A stretch of DNA of 64,000 nucleotides, from contig NC_080165.1 of assembly GCF_950295315.1 (NCBI RefSeq), positions 6,360,320 through 6,424,319 of the forward strand. The letters run 5' to 3'. The stretch's first letter is position 1; every line of letters starts with the position of its first letter. This document shows positions 11,501 through 22,329 of this stretch, piece by piece. Both the position numbers and the translations under genes were made by a program. Source of the DNA: Erinaceus europaeus (Eukaryota > Chordata > Mammalia > Eulipotyphla > Erinaceidae). A model generated the notes under the pieces. That model was not told where the DNA came from. It ran no database searches and saw only the letters and a program-made list of their open reading frames with translations.

Positions 11501-11557
11501 ACAAGTTATCAGTGCTTTGTACTTAGTTTGTGTTTACTATTTTCTGGGATTAAAAAT

Positions 11558-11767
11558 ATTTTTATTTATTTATTATGGTATAGAGACAGAGAAAAAAATT
11601 GATAGGGGAGAGGGGATAGAGAGAGGGAAAGAGACACAGAACCACCTGCAGCCCCACCTCACAACTCATGAAGCTTTCCCCCTGCAGGTGGGGACCAGGG
11701 GCTTGAACCCAGGTCCTTGTGCACTGTGATGTGAGCGCTTAAGCAAGTGTGCCACTGCATGCCCCCC
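11558..11767 (-). mobile_element. F2 SINE
   Basis: Antisense copy flanked by CTGGGATT on both sides (11545 and 11767). Confidence 0.88.
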
Positions 11768-11777
11768 CTGGGATTTT

Positions 11778-11930
11778 TATTTTATTTTTAAGATGCAGAG
11801 AGGCGGGGGTGGGGGGAGAGTGTAAAAGACCATAGCATTGAAGCTTCCTTCAGTGAGATGATGGGCCAGGCTGTCGGTCACATGGTAAAACAACAGTGTG
11901 CTAGCCAAGGGAGCTATGTCACCACCCTGG
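11778..11930 (-). mobile_element. Old SINE, decayed
   Basis: AAGATGCAGAGAGGCGGGGG tail-side and GCTATGTCACCACCCTGG head-side resemble an antisense tRNA SINE. Confidence 0.45.
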
Positions 11931-12054
11931 GATTCTTTAGGGGAGAAATGGTAATTGACACTGATGTGAAATTTGAAGTCTTAGGAAAGCGTAAGTTTTA
12001 AATAGCTCAGGATGTAGTTCATTACAATGTGTTCTTATTTTTATTACCATTACT

Positions 12055-12215
12055 ATTTGTGTGATGCAAGGCTTTTCACATAGAGTGAGACAGAGAGGAA
12101 AAGATAAGAAGAGAAGGAAAGACAAAAAACTTCTCCCAGCGAAGTGGGGACTAGACTTGAACTTGATTTCACGACAAAGTAGGTGCCCTTCCTACTGGGC
12201 CATCTTGCAGGCCCA
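12055..12215 (-). mobile_element. Old SINE, decayed
   Basis: GAGTGAGACAGAGAGG, ACTTGAACTTGATTTC and TACTGGGCCATCTTGCAGGC are decayed tail, B-box and A-box regions. Confidence 0.45.
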
Positions 12216-12341
12216 TCAGATACATTTTTGGGATGCCTTTTTAGATGGCCTTCCTGTAGATGATGTGAAAATTTTACTTCCAAGTACTGTGCAATTGTAT
12301 AAAAATTCTAGACTTATTCTCCTAACATCAGTCTGTTATTT

Positions 12342-12700
12342 ATTTTTATTTTTTTATTATTATTTTTTTTTGCCTCCAGGGTTATTGTTGGGGCTCAGTG
12401 CCTGCACCATGAATCCACGGCTCCTGGAGGCCGTCCCCCCCCCTCCCTTTGTTGCCCTTGTTGTTGTAGCCTTGTTGTGGTTATTATTGTTATTATTGAT
12501 GTCGCTTGTTGTTGGATAGGACAGAGAGAAATGGAGAGAGGAGGGGAAGACAGAGAGGCGGAGAGAAAGACAGACACCTGCAGACCTGCTTCACCGCCTG
12601 TGAAGCGACTCCCCTGCAGGTGGGGAGCTGGGGGCTGGAACCGGGATCCTTCCGCTTTGCGCCACATTCGCTTAACCTGCTGCGCTACCACCCGACCCTC
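12342..12700 (-). mobile_element. F1L SINE, full length
   Basis: Long antisense copy with target duplications CAGTCTGTTAT at both ends. Contains TTTTTTTGCCTCCAG|GG at 12379 and CTGCAG|GTGGGG at 12619, an acceptor-donor pair in the gene's sense. Confidence 0.93.
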
Positions 12701-12749
12701 CAGTCTGTTATCTTAAGTCATGCTTATCTCTTAGCATTTTAGAAAAACA

Positions 12750-12866
12750 TTTATTTTTTAAGAGAGAGAAGCACCAAGCACTGTTTATTTACATATGGTA
12801 CCGTTGACCAGTGGTTGGATTTGCACAAGCAAGCCATGCGCTCTACTCACTGAGCCATCGTTTTGA
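12750..12866 (-). mobile_element. Old SINE, decayed
   Basis: ACATTTATTTTTTAAGAGAG tail and CTCTACTCACTGAGCCATCG, an antisense A-box region. Confidence 0.4.
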
Positions 12867-13111
12867 GTATTTCTGGTAAGATTTTCAGTCAGAATGTTTA
12901 ATGTATATTGAGCAAAAAAAAAAAAAAATTGGCATTGCCTTCTCACATACTATTTTTCCCGGAAATAGAAATTCAGTGAAGTGTGGGATTGCAGGTTACA
13001 TACTAGTGTTGTTTATGGGTGTTAACGATAGTTATTTTATATTTACTATTGAGTCATTCACATATTTTGGACATCTGATTTACAATGACTCTTGTTTTTT
13101 TCCCCTTTTAG

Positions 13112-13272
13112 ATGTTGCTGTTCAGCTCCCTGACAAGAAGTCCATAATTATGTATTTAACATCTCTGTTTGAGGTGCTGCCTCAGCAGGTCACCATAGAT
13201 GCCATTCGTGAGGTCGAGACACTCCCAAGGAAATATAAAAAAGAATGTGAAGAAGGGGAAGTGAACATACAG
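13112..13272 (+). CDS. UTRN: UTRN exon, end of CH2 (dystrophin exon 8 equivalent)
   Basis: 161 nt, two bases completing aspartate then 53 codons: [53 protein letters not shown]. This is the last helix pair of CH2 and the beginning of hinge 1. Acceptor CCTTTTAG after a pyrimidine tract, donor CAG|GTAAAG. 21 nt shorter than dystrophin exon 8. Confidence 0.96.
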
Positions 13273-13788
13273 GTAAAGTTTTACAAAAATGCTTGGTTGG
13301 CCACGTTTGCATTCTCTGAGGGACTGGATGACACTGACAGAGTAGGTTTTGGTCATCTCCAGGGCTTCGCTTCTCTAAGCCAGTTTTTTTCAGTTAGAAA
13401 GAAAGAGACAGGACAGAGAGACAAAGCATTTTCTGTAAGCTTTTCTTGAATCTGGTCATTGGACATAAAATAAAGCAGGTGGACTACCCGGCGAGCTATC
13501 TTGCCTGTCAAATCATATAAACCTTTTAAATGAGAGAACAGAAAGCCCTCCCACACTTACAATATTCCATTTGCTTTAAACTTTCTTGTTCTGCTGGATT
13601 GGGGGATTGAACCCTAGACTTGAATTCTATTCTTCAGCCTCCTTTCAGACCGTTGAAGATTTTTTTCCCCATGACCTGGGAATAAGGACAGAATTTAACC
13701 AGAGTTTATAATCATTTTAGTTAAGTACTTCTCCTAATTTATAAATGGGAGATAATAGATGAAACTGTAAAGTCATTTGAGAAATATG

Positions 13789-14005
13789 AGGGGGCCAGGT
13801 GGTGGTGCACCCGGTTGAGCGCATGTTACAATGTCAAGGATCTGGGTTCAAGTCCCTGCTCCCCACCTGCAGGGAAAGCTTTGCAGTGTGAAGCAGGGCT
13901 GCAGGGGTCTCTCTGTCTCTCTCTCCCTCTCTCCCCACTTCCTCTCAATTTCTTTTTGTCTCTGTCCAGTAAACAAATACATGAAATGGTTAAAAATATA
14001 TATCA
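13789..14005 (+). mobile_element. F2 SINE
   Basis: GGGGGCCAGGTGGTGGTGCA head to CTGTCCAGTAAACAAATAC tail. Confidence 0.88.
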
Positions 14006-14275
14006 TATATACACATATATATGTACACATTTTAAAATGCTAAAAATTGCCATCACCCTTATTACTGCTTGTGTCGGTTTGGTTACTTTCTCTTTCAATC
14101 AGTTTTTCTGCAAAATCTAAATAAAGCCACCCACCTTATAAATAATGGATCCAAAGTTTCTAAGATGGTTTTTAATGAGTATGAAGCAGCAGCTATTGTT
14201 ATTATAATCTTTCCTTCTTAATTTGTTTTATAATTCTCATTCAACAGAGTTTTTTTTAAAGTGCTTGTTAGTTCT

Positions 14276-14416
14276 TTTTTTTTTTCCTCCAGGGTTATTG
14301 CTGAGCTCGGTGCCTGCACCATGAATCCACTGCTCCTGGAGGCCATTTTTTCCCCCTTTTGTTGCCCTTGTTGTTGTAGCTTCGTTGTGGTTATTATTAT
14401 TACTATTGCTGATGTT
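14276..14416 (-). mobile_element. F1L SINE, tail half only
   Basis: Begins TTTTTTCCTCCAGGGTTATT and stops in the CAA-rich block near 14416. The tRNA-like head is absent, so this is a 5'-truncated copy. Confidence 0.85.
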
Positions 14417-14582
14417 AGGTAATTCGTATATAAAGATAATACTCTTGAATTGGGATAACATTTTATCCTTTCTCCATGGTTCAGAGGACTTATTATTTTT
14501 AGATTTCCTCTGAATAATAGATATTAATCCTTTTATTCTTCATCTTAAAAATGGTATGATTTATAGGAAGTAAAAGAAAATT

Positions 14583-14880
14583 CTGGGAGTTGGGCGGTAG
14601 CACAGCAGGTTAAGCGCAGGTGCCGCAAATTGTAAGGACCGGCACAAGGATCCCGGTTTGAGCCCCTGGCTCCCCACCTGCAGGGGAGTCGCTTCCCAGG
14701 CGGTGAAGCAGGTCTGCAAGTGTCTGTCTTTCTCTCCCCCCTCTCTGTCTTTCCCTCCTCTGTCCATTTCTCTCTGTCCTATCCAACAATGACAACAGCA
14801 ATAACAACAACAACAATAATAACTATAACAATAAAAAACAACAAGGGAAACTAAAGAGAATAATTAAATAAATAAATAAA
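14583..14880 (+). mobile_element. F1 SINE
   Basis: Full copy flanked by AAAAGAAAATTCT on both sides. Confidence 0.93.
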
Positions 14881-14939
14881 AGAAAATTCTACTGAGGAGA
14901 AGGGAGGAGAAATGGGGGTCAGATGGTGTACCTAGTTCT

Positions 14940-15140
14940 CCGGTAGTTTTAGAAATCACAGAAGCCAGACCTTCCACCTTCTGCATCCCACAATGACCCT
15001 GGGTCCATGCTCCCAGAGGGATAAAGAACAGGAAAGCTATCAGGGGACGGGGTGGGATATGGAGTTCTGGTGGTGGGAATTGTGTGGAGTTGTACCCCTC
15101 TTATCCTATGGTTTTGTTAATGTCTCCTTTAAAAAAAAAA
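14940..15140 (+). mobile_element. R-A repeat, 3' end
   Basis: CAGAAGCCAGACCTTCCACC, then GGTGGGAATTGTGTGGAG and a poly(A) run at 15130-15139. The same 3' end recurs at 59340, 57090 and 63590 in sense, and at 34800, 43560 and 49580 in antisense. Confidence 0.8.
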
Positions 15141-15212
15141 GTCAAGTATTGCTCAGCCAGGAACATAGCTGCCCTCTGCAGTGCAGATTAAAAACAACAA
15201 CAACAACAACAC

Positions 15213-15496
15213 CTTATTTTATTTATTTATTCCCTTTTGTTGTCCTTGTTGTTTTATTGCTGTAGTTCTTGTTCTTATTGATGTTATTGCTGTTAGATAG
15301 AGAGAAATGGAGGGAGGAAGGGGAAACAGAGGGGGAGAGAAAGACAGACACCTGCAGACCTGCTTCACCGCCTGTGAAGCGACTCCCCTGCAGGTGGGGA
15401 GCCGGGGGCTCGAACCAGGATCCTTACGCCGGTCCCTGCACTTTGCACCGCCTGTGCTTAGCCTGTGCTTAACCTGCTGCCCTACCGCCTGACTCC
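15213..15496 (-). mobile_element. F1 SINE
   Basis: Antisense copy between two CTGCAGTGCAGATT target duplications. Confidence 0.94.
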
Positions 15497-15962
15497 CTGC
15501 AGTGCAGATTCTGCCCTGCCTGTGTTCTAGGCTGCAGCCCAATCTCTGCACCTCATGAAGCTTTGGTGCTCTCTCCCTCCCTGTCATATCATCTCAGTGT
15601 CTTTGTCCACCTGAAAATGTCAGCTTGGAGAATTCAAGCCCTGGCAGTGACCACAGACAGACAGACAAAGGCAAACAACAACAACAACAACAAACAAGGC
15701 TAGGTAACAAATGGTTCTGCATAGAAACTCTCATGCCCGAGGCTCCAAGGTCCTGTACCACCATCATCACCTCAGAGCTGAGCAGTGCTCTGAGGAAGGA
15801 AAGAGAAATAAAAACTGAGTTGATTCTGAAGGAAAAAAAAATTTTTTTTTTTTATGTTTGAGAAAATGCTGAGTGGAAGCAGTCGCTAGTATTCAGTCGT
15901 ATCGATAAACCCCTGAGTAGCTCGGATAATTTTCTGACTATGCTTTTTTAAAAATATGTATT

Positions 15963-16190
15963 TATCTGACTGGGTGGTGATGCACCTGGTTGAGTGCACA
16001 TGTTACAGTGTGCAAGGACCCAGGTTCAAGCCCCAGGTCCCCACCTACAGGGGGAAAGCTTTGCAAGTGGTGAAGCGGGGCTGCAGATGTCTCTGTCTCT
16101 CTCTGTCACCCCCTTCCCTCTTGATTTCTGGCTGTCTCTATCCAATAAATAAAGATAATAAGAAATATATAAAAAATAAAAATACATATT
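15963..16190 (+). mobile_element. F2 SINE
   Basis: TGACTGGGTGGTGATGCACC head to CTATCCAATAAATAAAGATAAT tail, read in two parts. Confidence 0.88.
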
Positions 16191-16735
16191 AATTATTGAA
16201 TTTGAATTTTATAGAATGTCAAGGATATAAGTTGGTATTTCAAAATAAGGCTGAACTATCTCCCTGGTCCTGAGTTTATTATTTGATTTTAGAATTCTGT
16301 CTTTATTAGATTAGGAAAAGATGAGAAAGATGAGATATTTTCCTTTTTTGCATTGTAGTCTACTCTCTTAAAAAGTCTAGTCTCTTTCATGATGTGTAGG
16401 TAAAATAGTTACTTCTTTTCGGAACTTCGGATAACATGGTAAGAATAGTAGAAGTCATTTGCTGTTTAATTAAGGGCAAGTTGATCAACATTAACCTCTT
16501 CTTGCTTTCTCTAGTGCTTTAGAAGATGAATTAAATTAATTGAATAATAAAGTGTGGCCAAGTTTTAATCAGCTGTGACATTCCATTTTCCAACGAACAT
16601 ACATAGCCACTTCTTTCTCGTTCTTTCTTCCTATACCAGTGCCAGGTAGCACTAGGTTCTCAGCAAATAATTCCTGTATTTCTCTTTAAGTTGGAAGTTT
16701 TTCTGTTTTTCCTTAATGAACACATTCTGACCGTT
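16191..16735. other. Intron stretch without recognised features
   Basis: AT-rich, unique-looking sequence; no repeats or open frames of note. Confidence 0.5.
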
Positions 16736-16739
16736 TATA

Positions 16740-16946
16740 TTTTTAATATATATGTATTTATGATTGGATAGAGACAGAGAGACATTGAGAGGGGAGGAGG
16801 GAAGAGAGAGGGAGAGAGACAGACACCTGCAGCCCTCCTTCACCACTTGTGAAGCTTTCCTCCTGCCGGTGGGGCCGGGGGCTTGAACCCTGGTCCTTGT
16901 GCACTGTAATGTGTGTGCTTAACCAGGTGCGCCACCGCCTGGCCCT
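16740..16946 (-). mobile_element. F2 SINE
   Basis: TTATGATTGGATAGAGACAG to CCACCGCCTGGCCC, antisense. Confidence 0.9.
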
Positions 16947-17231
16947 GGACATTTCTATTTAGTTGAAGCTTTCAGATCAGAGTGCCCATCTAGCTGGCTT
17001 TGGACCCATCAGCAGTTCCTGGCTTTCAGATTTAGAATGTGCCTATTTCTGCTCTGAATTAGACAATGTTTCATCCGTTTATCATGTATTTCTTTCAAAA
17101 TCCCTTTATTTCAGTTTCTTGGCTTCATCTGATTGTTCTGCAAAAATATCGCTGTGTGTGAGTTTCTGTGCTAGCCTCCATACTTGTCCCTTTTTCCTTT
17201 CTTTCTCTCTTTGTCTTTCTTTCTTTCTTCC

Positions 17232-17382
17232 TTCCTCCCTTTTTAATGGGGGGGGGGGTTAATGATTTATAGTCAACAATAAAATACTGTAACAAAAAAC
17301 AAAATATAGTCGTTTGTGCGTGAATAATATTTCTCAGTTTTCCACATAACAATTCAACCCTTTCTGGGTCCTCTGGCCTCTT
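17232..17382 (-). mobile_element. L1 3' UTR fragment
   Basis: Antisense: a G run, TTAATGATTTATAGTCAACA, then AACAATTCAACCCTTTCTGG; the same type of 3' UTR is joined to ORF2 at 10935-11500. Confidence 0.75.
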
Positions 17383-17545
17383 TTTTTCCTTAAAACAGAG
17401 ACAGAGAGACAGACGTGTAGGACCAGTGTGGAAGAGGACACGGCACCGAAACTTCCTTCACTGTGGTGGGGCCTGGACTTGAATCTGGGTCCTATACTAT
17501 ATACTATCCAAGTTAACTGCTTCTTCCTCAGCCCTCTTCATACTG
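17383..17545 (-). mobile_element. Old SINE, decayed
   Basis: ACAGAGACAGAGAGACAGAC followed by GGCCTGGACTTGAATCTGGG suggests an antisense tRNA-type SINE. Confidence 0.45.
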
Positions 17546-17585
17546 TTACTCGTTGGGAAAGTCATGATTTCGTTTTCTGTTTACT

Positions 17586-17802
17586 TTTTTATTATCTTTA
17601 TTTACTTATTGCACAGAGGTAGCCAGTACTCGAAAGGAAAGGTGGAGATAGAGAGGGAGAAAGAGGCAGAGACACCCCTGCAGCACTGCTTCACCACTCG
17701 CAAAGCTTTTCCCCTCGCAGGTGGGGACCAGGGGACTCGAACCCGGGTCCTTGCACTTTGTCCCATGTGTACTTAAATGTGTGTGCCACCACCCACCCCT
17801 GA
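17586..17802 (-). mobile_element. F2 SINE
   Basis: Antisense copy ending GTGCCACCACCCACCCC; B-box region GACTCGAACCCGGGTCC is intact. Confidence 0.88.
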
Positions 17803-18683
17803 TTTATTTTTCTGTGCAAAAATGCATCCTGACTTTTTCAACCACCCAATGATTCAAGACCTCTTCTCTTGTAGTTTACAAGACCACTCTACCGCCCTAA
17901 TTTATCTCTGGCTATTGTTCTGTATTGAACTTTCTTCTTTCTTAAGATTCTTGTACATTTGGGTTCCTACAACATATACCTCTACCCACAATTTACAGGG
18001 CAAACTTCCAATCTTTCCACAGTTTCAATAGAACTTTTTCAGAGATGTATTCCCAGATTAACGTGTGGAAATCCAAACCGACACACAGACCCAGAAGCAC
18101 ACAGATGCATATGCTCTCTCCCCCCCTCCCTCTCCCTCCTCTCTCTTTCTCTCTTTCACTCACTCACTCACTCACTCACTCTGTTTCTTATTGTCACTGT
18201 AGTGTTATAAACTGTGTTAAAAGTTTTAGGTCATATCTTTTAAGCTGTGAAAAAAAAACTGAAGTATTTTGAGCAGGGAAATCTCGTAATTTGACTACTT
18301 TCTCCTAAAGATCACTCTGGATCTGGTGGAGGAGAAGGAAGAGGGGGAGGAGGAGGAGGAGGAGGAGGAGGAGGAGGAGGAGAACAAGTGAACTTTGAAG
18401 TGTAGGAACATGGCTGGCAAGGACAGAAGCAAAGATAATGACTACAGGCTGTTGTAGTTCTGAGAACAAAATGTTTGGTGCTTGTGGACATAGCAAATTT
18501 AGGATGGATTTGAGATAAATCACCAAGGTCTGAATTGTTTGTTAAAGCTGGGAGGTGAAAGAGGGAGGGGGAAAATGGCTTGAGGATTTAAGTGCTTGAG
18601 GATCCATTTTCTGAGAAGGGAAGCCTGAGAAGGCTGAGGTTTCAGAGGGGGAAAAAAAATGAAAGGTTTGAATATAGCTTCTG
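17803..18683. other. Intron stretch with simple repeats
   Basis: Holds a CTCA/TC-rich tract at 18113-18182 and a GGA repeat at 18345-18381; the rest is unique-looking. Confidence 0.6.
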
Positions 18684-18825
18684 TTGTGACATTTGTAGAG
18701 GACATTGAAATGACTATTACACTAAGGTCAGATGTGACACATCTAGAGGACATTGAAATGACTATTACACTAAGGTCAGATGTGACACATCTAGAGGACA
18801 TTGAAATGACTATTACACTAAGGTC
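18684..18825. repeat. 48-bp tandem repeat, about 2.7 copies
   Basis: Unit contains GACATTGAAATGACTATTAC and ACTAAGGTCAGATGTGACAC. The second copy is near-identical to the first and the third stops at AAGGTCATTGACC. A short open stretch crosses it, but nothing suggests a gene. Confidence 0.93.
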
Positions 18826-18989
18826 ATTGACCATAGCAGCTTGGAGTTGGGAACAGAACATAGACGTTAGTGTCTGCAAGCTATCTAAATGGTTCTCTAA
18901 ATCCTGTTGGAATAGATAAAAGTAATCACTGTAAATATACACAGAGAAGGAAAAACAGATTCAGGAATCACTCAAGAAAAACTCTGTTC

Positions 18990-19200
18990 TTATTTATTAT
19001 TTGTTGGACAGAGACAGAGAAATCCAGAGGGGATTCCAGGGGCAAGGGATAGGGGATGAGGAGAGAGACCAATCGATCGTAGCACACTACCTCACCACCT
19101 GTGAAGCTTCCCCCCTGCAGGTAGGGACTGGGGGCTTGAACCAGGTTCCTTGCACACTGTACCAAGAGCTCTCAACCCAGTGTGCCATCATCTGGCCCAA
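18990..19200 (-). mobile_element. F2 SINE
   Basis: TTATTATTTGTTGGACAGAG to GTGCCATCATCTGGCCC, antisense, moderately diverged. Confidence 0.8.
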
Positions 19201-20040
19201 GGACTAACGTTTGAAGAAATTCATTACTTATATGTTGGCATAAACAAAAACAATATGGCATTGCTGAAGCAGAAAAGGAATTCTTCAAGACCGTGGGGAG
19301 TGGCCCATCACATGAATATTAATGACTGTGTGAGCCAGGAACTGGGGCGGGGGACTGATCTCAGCTGTGCTTTGGTCATGTCTTGAATATGTACATTTTC
19401 TTAGCACTGCTATTTTCAGGGATGTCCTGACTTGTGTTGACAGTCTTCCGAGAAATGATGCTTAGTACGTGAATTGGTCGGTGGAAAGGTTATTGGTGAG
19501 AGTAGTAAAACTTATTTTAGATAAGAGATAGGGACAAATAGCCAAAGCTGAGTGAAAAGTGGGCCTTGAACCTGGACTGTGTGCCTGAATGAGCTGCTGC
19601 ATGTCCTTGCAGGGAAGGCTTTCAGCTTTTGCTTTAAGAGGATCATAACATTGAGGTATTTACTTGCCTGAAAGATCCAAAAATATGAAAGAGATTACTC
19701 CATTTCATTACAGGAGCTTCAGATTAACTTTATTCTACTTTTTAAAATAATAAATAGAAATGTATCCATTCACAAAAGGACCACTTTGGGGGTCATAACT
19801 CACTGGACACAGGTCATTCTTGTTGGAGACCCCAGCACTGCACAGACCCGAGGATGCTCTGACCTCCCCCCACCAATCTTGTGTCTCTGCTCTCTTTAAG
19901 AATCTGCACAATTCAAGTAGTAAGGCCAGCAATGAGCTCCAGCACATACCGTCAAGACACCACATGCAGCTTCTGTGTATACATGACTCTATGTCTGTAT
20001 CTGAAATACAAGGCTAAATTCAGTTCACTAAAAACAGTCT
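19201..20040. other. Intron stretch, possible old L1 remains
   Basis: No clear repeat. 20040-20150 reads like L1 ORF2 upstream of the SINE at 20160. Confidence 0.4.
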
Positions 20041-20159
20041 GAAGAGTTTTTAAACAAGTAGCAACGGAATTACCTTAGGCTCCAGTAATAACGCCCTTAG
20101 GCATTTACTCACCAATTAGAAGGGACACGTGCACTGTGTTCATAGCTGCGTTTCTCTTT

Positions 20160-20392
20160 TCTTCTTTAAATTTTTTATTTATTTTCCCTTTTGTTTCCCT
20201 GGTTTTATTGTTGTTGTGGTTATTATTGTTGTTTTTGATGTCACCATTGTTGGATAGGACAGAGAGAAATGGAGAGAGGAGGGAAAGAGACACCTACAGA
20301 CTTGCTTCACCGGCTGTGTTTGAGCCAGGGCTCGAACCGGGATCCTTACACCTGGTCCTTGCGCTTTGCTACCGCCGCCCCCCAACCCATAG
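20160..20392 (-). mobile_element. F1 SINE, internal deletion
   Basis: Antisense copy inserted in an L1 fragment; CATAGCTGC(G/A)TTT is duplicated at 20143 and 20389. The CCTGCAGGTGGGGAGCC block is missing. Confidence 0.85.
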
Positions 20393-20655
20393 CTGCATTT
20401 TTCACAGTAGCTAGATTGTGGAAGCAGCCTACATGCCCATTATCAGATGACTGGCTAAAGAAGTTATGGGACAGATATTTTCTAGACTACTACTCTGCTA
20501 TCAAAAGAGATGATACTGTGTCTTTGGGGATAAAATGGATGGAATTGGAGGTGATTATACTAACAAAATAAGTAATGAGATGAAAGACAACGACCGGATG
20601 GTTTTCACTCAGATGTGAAATCTAGAGAACTTATTTATATGAACTTGCCTCCCCC
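20393..20655 (+). mobile_element. L1 ORF2 C-terminal fragment
   Basis: Sense frame gives IAAFFTVARLWKQPTCPLSD then DYYSAIKRDDTVSLGIKWME, the end of ORF2. It probably continues upstream of the SINE to about 20040. Confidence 0.85.
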
Positions 20656-21175
20656 TGTTGGTCTGCTTCTAAATTCTGCTTCTAAGACCCCTTCTGTTGT
20701 ATTGCTTGATGTTGTGGTGCATTTACATCATCATTGTTTTCATTGGTTTAATCCCCATTGGTTCGCACTCTATTTTCCTTCTCCCCACCCCTATCCTATG
20801 TACTTCCTCTTCCTGACACTTCCGCCTCAGGAGATAGAAAAGACAGGGCTTAGTGGTCGGGGAGGTGGTGCAGTGGATAAAGCATTGGACTCTCAAGCAT
20901 GAGGTCCTGAGTTCAATCCCCGGCAGCACATGTACCAGAGTAACGTCTGGTTCTTTCTCTCTCCTATGTTTCTCATTAATAAATAAATAAAGTCTTAAAA
21001 AAAAAAAAGACAGGGCTTTCTAATGAGGAGAGATTAGATGAGATTAGATTGTTGAACTGCATCCCCGTTCGTCAATAAAGATTGAACTGCATTCCCAGCT
21101 CAGCCATGAGTCCTTGGTCATCTGTCTCCCGTCCGAGAAGCTAGAACGGCATCTGGCGTCCTGAACTGGGACCGG
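20656..21175 (+). mobile_element. Probable ERV LTR with primer-binding site (fragment)
   Basis: Starts TGTTGGTCTGC like the other LTRs here. AATAAA lies at 21074 and an LTR-like CA end at 21150-21151, followed two bases later by TGGCGTCCTGAACTGGGAC. That resembles the lysine-tRNA primer site of betaretrovirus-like ERVs with three differences. An F3 SINE sits inside. No gag, pol or env coding sequence is visible; C-rich and A-rich runs follow at 21180-21206. Confidence 0.5.
20851..21012 (+). mobile_element. F3 SINE
   Basis: GCAGTGGATAAAGCATTGGA, GAGTTCAATCCCCGGCAGC (B box) and an AATAAATAAATAAAG tail. Flanked by AAAAGACAGGGCTT. Confidence 0.92.
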
Positions 21176-21209
21176 CAAACCCCCCCCCCCCGCCCCGTAA
21201 AAAAAATCC

Positions 21210-21365
21210 AAGCCAATTAGAAACAAGCTCGCTGTAAGATCTGGTGGTGATGTTTGGTGGTGGGTGGGCGGGGACACAGAGCTTTGGTCATGGGTGTGGT
21301 GTGGGACAGGACACTGTCATCTTAGAATCCTGTAACAAACTATTAATAACAAATTAAAGAAAAAA
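21210..21365 (+). mobile_element. L1/R-A-like 3' end, decayed
   Basis: GTTTGGTGGTGGGTGGGCGG then CAAACTATTAATAACAAATT and an A-rich end at 21355-21367. Confidence 0.4.
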
Positions 21366-21790
21366 ACAGTCAAAGAAGGCATCAAAACCAAGCTGTAATC
21401 TCTGTGCTCTTCTCCTTTAAATTCTGTGCAGCCTTCAAGGCACAGCACATTCAGTCTCCTCAAGTTCAGACTTCACTGGACTCCACTAGCGCCCCTTGTT
21501 GGAATGAACCATGGAGTTTATCAGTTTGCTGATAGACGTTTTGTTCATTTCGAAATGACTCATGAGCTTCTTTCTTTCTCTTTCACTATGCGGCACCTAC
21601 CTGAGTACAGAGTTCCTGAGTGCATAGCAGTGGGGCCCGCTCACATTCTCAGTAAACACCAGCTGCCTTGTATATGACATTGAGAAGTGAGTGGATACAC
21701 AGGCCAGGGTGGTTCTTCTTCTCCCTGAGCCACCCTGTATAGTCTGTCTCTGCTCGACTCTTGTTTTTTTTTGTTGTTGTTTTTTAATAG

Positions 21791-21991
21791 AGCTCAGCAC
21801 CGGAAGGGCCCGAGAGCTCCCGAGCCCAGACCCCCAGCACTGTCACCGGGGCCGACATGGATCTGGACGGCTACCAGTTGGCCCTGGAGGAAGTGCTGAC
21901 CTGGCTGCTTTCTGCTGAGGACACTTTCCAGGAGCAAGATGACATTTCTGAGGATGTCGAAGAAGTCAAAGACCAGTTTGCCACCCATGAG
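21791..21991 (+). CDS. UTRN: UTRN exon, hinge 1 and start of spectrin repeat 1
   Basis: 201 nt, 67 codons, phase 0. Begins [20 protein letters not shown], a proline/serine-rich linker, then enters the first spectrin helix with [20 protein letters not shown] and [17 protein letters not shown]. It aligns with dystrophin exon 10. The linker differs from my recollection of the human one (Q and G replacing acidic residues). Acceptor TTTTTAATAG, donor GAG|GTAAGT. Confidence 0.96.
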
Positions 21992-22329
21992 GTAAGTGGT
22001 CTCTCGCCGGTGGGTGGGATGTGTTTGTGGCGCTCATGCCCTAGTCAGGGATGGCATTCTGAGTTTTGTTGCGTATTGACTTCTGCTTATTGAAAGGTTG
22101 GGATGTGCCTTAGAATTTTTGATACTGAAATAAGACTTTGTTATAGAGTTGGGGGATTGGCTGTGCATTGTAATCGTATTCAACTTTTAATAGTATCGTA
22201 ATTTCTGAATTCTTTGGAGCCGCCAATAAAAGTCTGAATAAAATATCGTTCATTCTTGAAACACATTGATAGAGTTGAATCATAAAACCACTAATAGTCT
22301 ACCAGATCTTTAGGTTTTTGAATATTTCC

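Noticed and set aside
21700..21770. Inverted repeat CAGGGTGG/CCACCCTG before the exon at 21791 as a regulatory hairpin
   Set aside because: Short stem with a 17-nt loop; such pairs are expected by chance in 64 kb and nothing else supports a role.
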